Below, piece after piece: positions 57,935 through 64,000 of a stretch of DNA of 64,000 nt; position 1 is the first letter of the stretch, and each line of letters opens with the position of its first letter. This stretch comes from an uncultured Planctomycetota bacterium. Its GTDB lineage: Bacteria; Planctomycetota; Brocadiia; CAIUPP01. The notes below the pieces were generated by a model. The model was given only the letters and a program-made list of their open reading frames with translations. It was not told the origin of the DNA and did no database searches. Position numbers and translations under genes: made by a program. The stretch spans positions 1 through 64,000 of the forward strand of contig CAIUPP010000088.1 of assembly GCA_903901045.1 (NCBI GenBank), in the 5' to 3' direction.

Positions 57935-58426
57935 TCACGCAATCTTGGTATTCAGTATCTGCCCGATCTCCTCGGTCACCTGCTGAATCTGCTCCTCATT
58001 CAGGTCGGGATCGGCCACGTGGTAATCGCTCTGGCTCAGGGCGTCGCGCAGGATCAGCATCGCGCCCGCCTCCGTGCGCTTGAACTCGATGAACTTCAGC
58101 GCCTTCTTCCGCATCAACAGCAGCGCCAGGACGTAGCGGAAGTTCTTCTTCAGCGGCTCATCCTGCCCCTCCAGCTTGCGGAAGAACTCCAGGACGATCT
58201 CGTCGTCCACGAAGCGCTTCACCGGCGCGTCCTTCTTGGGAATGCGCGTCTGCCAGTGGCTGAAGATGGCGGCGCGATCCTGCTGGCTCCAGCAGCCGTT
58301 GCAGAAATCGCGGCGGAGAAATGCCGTCTGCTCGTCATAGAGGGCGGAAAAGATTTCCTGCTCTTCGACGAAGGATTGCTTGCAGGCGCTGCAGGCGAGG
58401 GCGTTGCTTCCTACTTCCCAGTCCAT
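57935..58426 (-). CDS. Zinc-ribbon protein of unknown function
   Basis: 163 aa, cytoplasmic. CSACKQSF and CNGCWSQQ give two CxxC pairs, a probable zinc ribbon (about 13-48). The remainder is helical (VLEFFRKLEGQDEPLKKNFRYVLALLLMRKKAL). The ATG before DWEVGSNALACSAC is taken as the start; the open frame extends 32 codons with no family-like content. It lies upstream of the LolA-like lipoprotein in the same direction, and the pair probably forms an operon. Confidence 0.78.
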   Translation of the reverse strand: MDWEVGSNALACSACKQSFVEEQEIFSALYDEQTAFLRRDFCNGCWSQQDRAAIFSHWQTRIPKKDAPVKRFVDDEIVLEFFRKLEGQDEPLKKNFRYVLALLLMRKKALKFIEFKRTEAGAMLILRDALSQSDYHVADPDLNEEQIQQVTEEIGQILNTKIA

Positions 58427-58540
58427 AGTGCTTTCCGACAACGCAGGGGGAAACGTCAAAGCGACCTTCATTATATACGGTGGCGGGATTCTGTCAATGA
58501 CAACGCGAAGAACCCGGCGCAAAGTTCGCCCGGAACGCCG

Positions 58541-59707
58541 TCACCGCCTGCTCGCCAGCACGGCCTTCAGCCACGCAAACAGCGCGTCCGCGACCTGGCG
58601 CTGGCCCGATGTCACAGGGTGCGCATTCGATTGCCGGCTTCCGGCCTGGTCGCTATGCACATTCCACGGTCCGCTGACGGTCGGATACCCGTGCGCGCAG
58701 TCGAGGTTGATATCCACCGGCACAACCCAGATGCGTTCTTTCTCCCGCCCCTGGTAGCGGGCGAGGATGCCCTCAGCCAGCCAGCGTTGATTGCGCTTAT
58801 GCTGCCAGCGCGTCTTCATGCATCCATAGCTGATCCCGAAGACATTCTGCTCGACCGGCGAAGGGATCTGCGGAAGGATCCCCACCTGCGTCTTCCCATC
58901 GAAATCCAGCACCATCTCAATCAACTTGTCATAGAAACCCAGCACCTGTTCAACGGTTGCGTCAATGGTCTGATCGGTATCGAAGAAGACATCGTTGCCG
59001 CCCAGAAAGATCGTCGCGAAATCGGGCGCTTTGCCCTCGCTGAACTCCCGGCAATAGCGCGCGAAGTCTAGTCTGGGCGATCCTTTCGCGTCGGGATACA
59101 GGAAAGGACTGCCGCGCCGGGTGTGGTCGCCGGGGATTGCGCTCCCCTGGGTCACGAAGCGCTCCGCCGACCATCCGCCGTAACCTTCATGGCAATTTTC
59201 CGGACGCGCCGGGTCCGGCTGATTGCCGCCGATCAGCCTCAACCGGGGATTGCCCGGCGACTTGCACAGCTCCAGCAGATGCCCCGTGTAGCTATTGAGC
59301 GCATGCGTAATGCTATCCCCAATGCAAAGCAACGAGATGGCCTTGCCGCTCCCCGCGTCCGCCGGTACGACGTGCACGAGGGAACGCCCCCGCGCGACCA
59401 CCGCGTTCGATTCATCCACCACCTCAATCTGTATCGAGTAGTCCCCGGCCTCTTCTGGTTTCGGCGTCCATGTCCATCGCTCCGATAGCGCCATCCCCTT
59501 GCCGGGGTCATCCCGTTCCTTCCGTTGGGCCGGGCAGGACGCATCGAAGACGTAATTCGCCGGGTTGATCGCCACGACCACGTTGTCGAAGTAAATATTG
59601 CATTCCATTCCGGCGACGGCATAGATATTTTCCGGCAGCGCCAGCCGCACCTTGCCCGGAAAATCAGGCCTGTCCCCTTGCGGGGGTGGGATGTTCTTGT
59701 CTGCCAA
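58541..59707 (-). CDS. SGNH/GDSL-family hydrolase with N-terminal beta domain, TTG start
   Basis: 388 aa. Residues about 1-125 resemble an Ig-like or carbohydrate-binding beta domain (AGDYSIQIEVVDESNAVVARG). The SGNH part has block I CIGDSITHAL (Ser nucleophile), block III GGNDVFF and block V SNAHP, where the usual D-x-x-H Asp is Ser. A TTG start at 59707 is chosen because AAGGAAG lies about 5 nt upstream; the open frame upstream crosses a repeat and the next gene. No signal peptide is visible. Likely an esterase or acyl hydrolase of unknown substrate. Confidence 0.82.
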   Translation of the reverse strand: MADKNIPPPQGDRPDFPGKVRLALPENIYAVAGMECNIYFDNVVVAINPANYVFDASCPAQRKERDDPGKGMALSERWTWTPKPEEAGDYSIQIEVVDESNAVVARGRSLVHVVPADAGSGKAISLLCIGDSITHALNSYTGHLLELCKSPGNPRLRLIGGNQPDPARPENCHEGYGGWSAERFVTQGSAIPGDHTRRGSPFLYPDAKGSPRLDFARYCREFSEGKAPDFATIFLGGNDVFFDTDQTIDATVEQVLGFYDKLIEMVLDFDGKTQVGILPQIPSPVEQNVFGISYGCMKTRWQHKRNQRWLAEGILARYQGREKERIWVVPVDINLDCAHGYPTVSGPWNVHSDQAGSRQSNAHPVTSGQRQVADALFAWLKAVLASRR

Positions 59708-59736
59708 GAGTACTTCCTTCAATTGGAACCATCGAA

Positions 59737-59753
59737 ATCGGAGACATAATACC
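59737..59753. repeat. Half-site of the GGGGACATAATACT palindrome
   Basis: ATCGGAGACATAATACC matches one arm of the palindrome at 61930-61980 with two differences. Only one arm is present, in the spacer between the SGNH gene and its upstream neighbour, so it looks like a decayed copy. Confidence 0.5.
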
Positions 59754-59774
59754 ATTTTCCAGCACGAGCAAGGT

Positions 59775-60854
59775 TCACTTGGCTGCATCCTTGGCCGGTT
59801 CGGCCGGCGTGGCAGGCATGGCTTTGTCAGCCTTGAGTTTCTCGGCGCGAGCCTGGGCGAGTTCTTCCAGCCGAGTGATGATCTGCTTCTCGTCCATCGG
59901 CGGGAAGAATTTCTCGTTGCGGTATCCACCGGGCAAGTCCTGTCGCGTGCCGTCGGGACGAACCATTAGCGCAGCTACCACAGGAGACGAGACCTCTTGC
60001 GACGTAACGATCTCTCCCGTATAGGCGTCCCAACAGGTAGCGGCATCGACGGTGCTTGCCCCGTCCGCTCTCGGTCTGCCATACTCCCAACACACCATGT
60101 CGCGTCCCAAGTCGTGCAAGAGGCGAAGCTTGAAAACGGGCTCAATGGCGCCGCAGTAAATCGGTGCGGCTTTCTCGAAGAGAATCTTCTTGTCGAGCAG
60201 ACTTGGCTGAAGAGGCGGAACGGCTTGACAATGCAGGAAGCATCGTGTCACTTGTCCTGTGGTTAGACTGACATCAACCCCAATAGACTTCTCGTTACGA
60301 AAGTCCGGATGGATTGTCGAATACCCACGCAAGCAATAGGTATCGTCCAACACGCTGTAATCGTCGCGTTCGAGAGACTCTCGCTCCTTAGCCCGGGGCA
60401 TGAGTCGCAGAAGCGCCTCTTCAGCTAGGACGGCGGCTCGCTTTTCATCAAGTTCTCGTCTTACCTGACCGGGGAGCAGTCCCCGGCGCGGTCTCAACAG
60501 CATCCACATCCTAGGCTCGGGAAACGAAAGGGTAATCTCCCCGATCGAAGTGCGCAGTATGGTAATGGGCAAGGATCCTCGCCTCGGCCGCACATCCCAA
60601 ACGTCTTTAGCGCGCCACGATTCGAAGGACTGCTCGATAGCGTCCCGCGGAGTTTCGGGAAAGGCAGCCACGAAGAAGCGCACCGCCGCATCGGCGATGT
60701 CGTTGCGCACCTCCGGGGGAACGCGCACGGAGACGACGTAGTCCGGGTTGCTTCCGGGGTTTACCGCAGGGGTCGGCTCCTGCGCCAAGAGGGGCACGCA
60801 AAGAAGCCCGCAGAGCAGCAGGACAACAAACGCAGGAGGGGATTGTCCGGACAT
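59775..60854 (-). CDS. Secreted protein of unknown function, PepSY-like
   Basis: 359 aa. Signal peptide about 1-25 (FVVLLLCGLLCVPLLAQ). The mature part has repeated strand-helix-strand units; VDVSLTTGQVTRCFL and CWDAYTGEIVTSQE recall PepSY domains, whose members often inhibit proteases. The ATG at 60854 has GAGGAAA 7 nt upstream, better than the ATG six codons earlier. The Ala/Lys/Pro tail is low complexity. It resembles the neighbouring 60911-61852 product and may be a diverged paralog. Confidence 0.75.
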   Translation of the reverse strand: MSGQSPPAFVVLLLCGLLCVPLLAQEPTPAVNPGSNPDYVVSVRVPPEVRNDIADAAVRFFVAAFPETPRDAIEQSFESWRAKDVWDVRPRRGSLPITILRTSIGEITLSFPEPRMWMLLRPRRGLLPGQVRRELDEKRAAVLAEEALLRLMPRAKERESLERDDYSVLDDTYCLRGYSTIHPDFRNEKSIGVDVSLTTGQVTRCFLHCQAVPPLQPSLLDKKILFEKAAPIYCGAIEPVFKLRLLHDLGRDMVCWEYGRPRADGASTVDAATCWDAYTGEIVTSQEVSSPVVAALMVRPDGTRQDLPGGYRNEKFFPPMDEKQIITRLEELAQARAEKLKADKAMPATPAEPAKDAAK

Positions 60855-60910
60855 GACAGTTTCCTCACTCATGGCCGCGCGCGGCGCAGCGGGATGGATA
60901 GCGGAGTATC

Positions 60911-61852
60911 TTAAAATGGTTCTTCATATTCCACGGAGAGGTACTCATGCCTGATCGCCTGAACTTGAATTGATAAGCTGTCTCCGTTGGCCGTCGGAAC
61001 GCTGAGATAGTAGAAAGGCTGAAGGTAGCCCGAAACTCCCGCGCCTCCACCATAGACAAGCTCCATGTGGCCTATCTTTCCACATAATTCGTGGTCTCCA
61101 TCGAATGTTTCAACCTCAACAATTCGTCCTTCCCCCCTGTTGACGGCGGCAATCGCTTCCTCCGGAGTCAGCACAGGATAGTCAGCCACAAAGCAGAGTT
61201 CAGACCAATCTATCAGGATGCTTCGCAGCGTACCGTCGGGTGAAATATCTACAAGGATTCTGTCGCCAGTCAGGCGGTACGGCAAATTGGCGAGCCGGCG
61301 TTCGAAAAGGACCGTGTAACAACCGTTCCCTCTTCGATTGTCCAGAACTCGACTTGCTTCAAGTTCTCCATAGTTAAGGTGATACTCCGTCAACAAGCCC
61401 CTGGCTTGAGTTTGAACCTGCGCAATAGCCACGGCGGCATCGGCGTATTCGCGCTTGTTCACAAAAGCTCTGTTCGTAATGTCTATGACATGGTTGTCTC
61501 GGTCGAATTCCACCAAGAGCGTACCGGGGCCGACCTTCACAAACGTGGAAGCCCCAATGTTCTCAATTGATGCGGCTTTCTTGTCAAAGACGCAGTCAAT
61601 AAAAGTCTTAACAAACCGCTTCGAGAAGTCCGGCCGAACCACACGAAACAGGGGCAAGGTATCCGTCTTCAAGGAAGGAAGTCTCAGGCCTTCAGCCTGT
61701 TCGAGCTTGAATGTGAATGACTGCTCCACTTTGTCGGGAGCCGATCCACTTCGGAGAATATAGGGCAAATTCGGGGGCAGAGGTTTGTTCTGGCACAGAG
61801 ATTCGCTTTCTATGAGCAATAGCATACTAAGCAATGTTACGAATATGCGCAT
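60911..61852 (-). CDS. Secreted protein of unknown function, related to its neighbour
   Basis: 313 aa. Signal peptide about 1-20. ILVDISPDGTLRSILID and LTPEEAIAAVNRGEG parallel segments of the 59775-60854 product. GGAAGGAG lies just upstream of the ATG. It is clearly less GC-rich than other genes here, suggesting later acquisition or relaxed composition. Function unknown. Confidence 0.75.
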   Translation of the reverse strand: MRIFVTLLSMLLLIESESLCQNKPLPPNLPYILRSGSAPDKVEQSFTFKLEQAEGLRLPSLKTDTLPLFRVVRPDFSKRFVKTFIDCVFDKKAASIENIGASTFVKVGPGTLLVEFDRDNHVIDITNRAFVNKREYADAAVAIAQVQTQARGLLTEYHLNYGELEASRVLDNRRGNGCYTVLFERRLANLPYRLTGDRILVDISPDGTLRSILIDWSELCFVADYPVLTPEEAIAAVNRGEGRIVEVETFDGDHELCGKIGHMELVYGGGAGVSGYLQPFYYLSVPTANGDSLSIQVQAIRHEYLSVEYEEPF

Positions 61853-61929
61853 GGCATCTCCTTCCAGCCACTATCACTTGAGATATCCAAAACCGGGGGG
61901 ATAGCGGATCTGTGGTGAAAATCGGGAAA

Positions 61930-61980
61930 ATCGGGGACATAATACTTATATCCCCGAAGAAATAGTATTATGTCCCCGAT
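61930..61980. repeat. Perfect 17-bp palindrome, GGGGACATAATACT type
   Basis: Arms ATCGGGGACATAATACT (61930-61946) and its exact complement (61964-61980) flank a 17-nt spacer. A further copy of the tip (ATGTCCCCGATATTT) follows. It lies in the 252-bp gap between a secreted protein and a glycosyltransferase, both on the minus strand. Related to the hairpin behind rpoB and the half-site at 59737. Such palindromes are typical of REP elements mobilised by Y1 (RAYT) transposases; no such gene is in this window. Confidence 0.75.
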
Positions 61981-62104
61981 ATTTCATGTCCCCGATATTT
62001 CCCTGCTGTTCTTTGCGCCTTTGCGTCTTTGCGTGACGCGCCGGTTTTGCCGTTGCTGTAACTCCATCCTCTTCCGTCCTTGGCGTTCTCGGCGCCTTGG
62101 CGGT

Positions 62105-63574
62105 TCACTTTGTCGTCGACGTCCCCCGCACCGTGTCCACCCGGTACACCAGCACGGAGTAATCCAGCAGCCGGACGGTCAGCGGGAAGCTCTTTTCCAG
62201 CGTCGCGTGTTCGTCCAGCCAGCGTTGCTGCTCGGCGGTGGGCGCCATGTTGGATACCTGCTCGGTGATGATGTAGAAAGTGGCCCGCTCTTCCGCCCCG
62301 CGTGAAGCGGCATCCGAGCTTTGCGAAGGATCGTACGAACCTTCGCAAGGAGGAATCACCAGCGGCTCGGCCTTTCGCCCGGGGAATCCCAGCCTGCGCG
62401 CGCAGTAGTCGTACACTTCGGGAGCGGCGGCCGCCACGCGCGCCCCCGGCTCCCCCTTCGACAGGACGTACTCCGTCGCATCCCTCCAGCGCGGACGCTC
62501 CCCCTGCTCCGCCGTAAAGTAGAACGCGTCGCGCAGCCCGGCGCTGACCAGCACCAGCGCCAGCAGCATCCAGGCGACCGTTCGCGCGCGGTCGCGCGAG
62601 AGGTCGATGAACTGGTCCGCCAGGTATCCCGCCAGCAGGAGGAACGGCGGCAGGGCCACCAACCCGAACCGGCTCCCCCCCTCGGCGAACCCGACGAACA
62701 GCGCCGTGAGGAACAGCGGCACACCCGCGAACGCGGCCAACCAGGCCAGCCGCGGGTCGCGAAGCCGCCAGAGCATCCATCCCCCCGCCACCGCGCATAG
62801 CAGCACGGGGACCTCGACCCGGTCCGCCATCTTGATCCAGAACAGCGCGAACCGCGCCGGCGAGAATCCCTCGTGGGCGCGCCAACTCAGCGCGAAGTGC
62901 AAGAGCTGGGGGAACGCCGCCAGCAGCCCCAGCAGCATCGGCCCGAAAAGGATCGCCAGCGTCCAGCCGTTCCGCCGCCAGTCATATCCTTCCCGCAGCC
63001 GCACAAGCGCATAGATCGCCAGCGCCGGGGCGAGCATCAGCGCGCTCCAGTGCGTCAGCACCGCCAGGGCCAGCAGCGCGACGGAGAGCGCCGCGTCGCG
63101 GCGGCGGTTATGTTCGATCGCCAGGTAGCCGCACCACATCGCTCCGACCCCCAGCAGCATTACCAGGGTGTAGTACCGCGCGAACTGGCTGAAGAAGAGG
63201 TGGTAACTTGAAAGCGCGAGCAGCGCCCCGGCGATGATCCCCGCGCGCTCGCTGAACAGCCGCCGCCCGGTCAGGTAGATGGCCGCCGGGGTGAGCGACC
63301 CGACCAGCGCGGGGATGAACCGCGCCGCGAATTCGCTGTCGCCGAACAGCCTGACGAAGCCCCCGATAAGCGCATAGCCGATGGGGTAGCCCCGGACGCC
63401 GGCGAGGTTCTGCGCGTCGCGCAGCGTAGCCGCCTCGTCGCTCCAGAAGCTCCACGCCCCCAGCTTCGCAAAGCGCAGCAGCGCGGCCACGACCGCCAGC
63501 AGCAGCGCGGTCATAAGCACCTGCCTGGCCTGCGCGCGCAGATCGGCCCGCGCGATGGCGTCGTCGCCGCTCAC
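62105..63574 (-). CDS. GT39/PMT-like polytopic glycosyltransferase
   Basis: 489 aa, about ten TM helices. After the first helix, WSFWSDEAATLRDAQNLAGV carries the acidic motif of PMT/ArnT-type GT-C enzymes. It probably uses a polyprenyl-phosphate sugar on the periplasmic side. The C-terminal about 130 residues are a soluble domain. It overlaps the upstream cyclodeaminase gene by 4 bp (63571-63574). Acceptor unknown. Confidence 0.85.
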   Translation of the reverse strand: MSGDDAIARADLRAQARQVLMTALLLAVVAALLRFAKLGAWSFWSDEAATLRDAQNLAGVRGYPIGYALIGGFVRLFGDSEFAARFIPALVGSLTPAAIYLTGRRLFSERAGIIAGALLALSSYHLFFSQFARYYTLVMLLGVGAMWCGYLAIEHNRRRDAALSVALLALAVLTHWSALMLAPALAIYALVRLREGYDWRRNGWTLAILFGPMLLGLLAAFPQLLHFALSWRAHEGFSPARFALFWIKMADRVEVPVLLCAVAGGWMLWRLRDPRLAWLAAFAGVPLFLTALFVGFAEGGSRFGLVALPPFLLLAGYLADQFIDLSRDRARTVAWMLLALVLVSAGLRDAFYFTAEQGERPRWRDATEYVLSKGEPGARVAAAAPEVYDYCARRLGFPGRKAEPLVIPPCEGSYDPSQSSDAASRGAEERATFYIITEQVSNMAPTAEQQRWLDEHATLEKSFPLTVRLLDYSVLVYRVDTVRGTSTTK

Positions 63575-64000
63575 GCGTTGCCGCCTATGGCCTGCGCCAC
63601 TTTCTCAACCGTCGCGCGCGCGTTCGCCGCCCCCTCGCGCGCCGCCTCCTCGATCTCAGCCTGCACCCGCGCCACCACCGCGGCATCCTTCACCGCCGCC
63701 AGGTTGATCTCCACGTTCATCTTCGCCGCGCGCAACGCCGCCTCCCCCAGGAGGGCCGCCACGCCCACGTCGCTGATGAGGTTCGGGTTCGCGATGTCCA
63801 CCAGCCTGGCGACCGATTGCAGGAGCTCGCGGCAGCGGCGGACGGTCTGAAGCGGCGGGTCCATCGCCACCAGCAGCGCCTTCTGGATCGCCTCAGAGCG
63901 AGTCGCCTTCTCCACGCCGCTTTCCTTGGGCAAAGCGTACGCCGCCGACACGGTCGCGTAGCCGAGGGTATCCTCATCCATCAGCCGCAGCAGCTCCTCG
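63571..64000 (-). CDS. Formiminotransferase-cyclodeaminase/cyclohydrolase C-terminal-type protein, 5' truncated by window
   Basis: Partial: the frame stays open to the window edge, where the codons read EELLRL before MDEDTLGYATVSAAYALP. This segment and LVDIANPNLISDVGVAALLGEAA match the FTCD_C/FchA helical family (methenyl-THF cyclohydrolase or formimino-THF cyclodeaminase). It works in one-carbon folate metabolism. The ATG at 63981 is internal, not the start. The GT39 gene overlaps its stop. Confidence 0.85.
   Translation of the reverse strand, partial: EELLRLMDEDTLGYATVSAAYALPKESGVEKATRSEAIQKALLVAMDPPLQTVRRCRELLQSVARLVDIANPNLISDVGVAALLGEAALRAAKMNVEINLAAVKDAAVVARVQAEIEEAAREGAANARATVEKVAQAIGGNA

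Noticed and set aside
57861..57938. GTG start at 57938 for the LolA-like lipoprotein
   Set aside because: It overlaps the upstream stop neatly, but would put 26 basic residues before the lipoprotein signal peptide.
59708..59929. Longer N-terminus for the SGNH hydrolase
   Set aside because: The open frame crosses a repeat half-site and the neighbouring gene; the segment is Arg/Ser-rich and unlike the family. The TTG with a good ribosome site is preferred.

Overview
This window comes from a GC-rich, diderm (Gram-negative) bacterium. It carries lipid A genes (lpxC, lpxA, lpxB), BamA and a Skp-like chaperone beside a nearly complete translation and transcription gene cluster. The EF-Tu switch I variant and the mitochondrial/spd-like character of EF-G recall, from memory of the families, the Planctomycetes and neighbouring phyla such as Hydrogenedentota and Sumerlaeota. 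No 16S rRNA gene is present, so the phylum is inference.

Region 1 (1-13.9 kb): after a palindromic repeat and one secreted protein of unknown function, a minus-strand run reads prs-rplY-pth-rpsF-ssb-rpsR-rplI-dnaB-bamA-skp-lpxC-lpxA-Gfo/Idh oxidoreductase-lpxB. Several junctions overlap by 4 bp, including dnaB/bamA and skp/lpxC, so replication, translation and outer-membrane genes look co-transcribed. Region 2 (14-21 kb) holds accessory genes: a nitroreductase, a thioredoxin-fold TPR protein without cysteines, a GT4 plus GT39 glycosyltransferase pair, a membrane-anchored coiled-coil protein, a TlyA-like methyltransferase without a full S4 domain, and a SAM methyltransferase.

Region 3 (21-53.5 kb) is one unbroken minus-strand cluster. 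In transcription order it is tRNA-Arg, -Thr, -Tyr, -Gly, -Thr, tuf, rpmG, tRNA-Trp, secE, nusG, rplK, rplA, rplJ, rplL, [gap], rpoC, rpsL, rpsG, fusA, the S10 set (rpsJ to rpsQ), the spc set (rplN to rpmJ, without rpmD), the alpha set (rpsM, rpsK, rpsD, rpoA, rplQ), then rpoB. The striking point is that rpoB is missing from its near-universal place between rplL and rpoC and lies about 23 kb away after rplQ. A 397-bp scar with an inverted repeat and a candidate promoter occupies the old site. rpoB has related repeat words on its 5' side and a REP-like palindrome/terminator on its 3' side.

Region 4 (53.5-64 kb) is envelope and accessory material: a Thr-rich lipoprotein with a strong promoter and terminator, a polytopic spermidine-synthase-like protein, a LolA/DUF4292-like lipoprotein with a zinc-ribbon partner, an SGNH hydrolase, two related secreted proteins, a GT39 glycosyltransferase, and the 3' part of a cyclodeaminase/cyclohydrolase gene that runs off the window. 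Copies of a GGGGACATAATACT-type palindrome are scattered here and behind rpoB.
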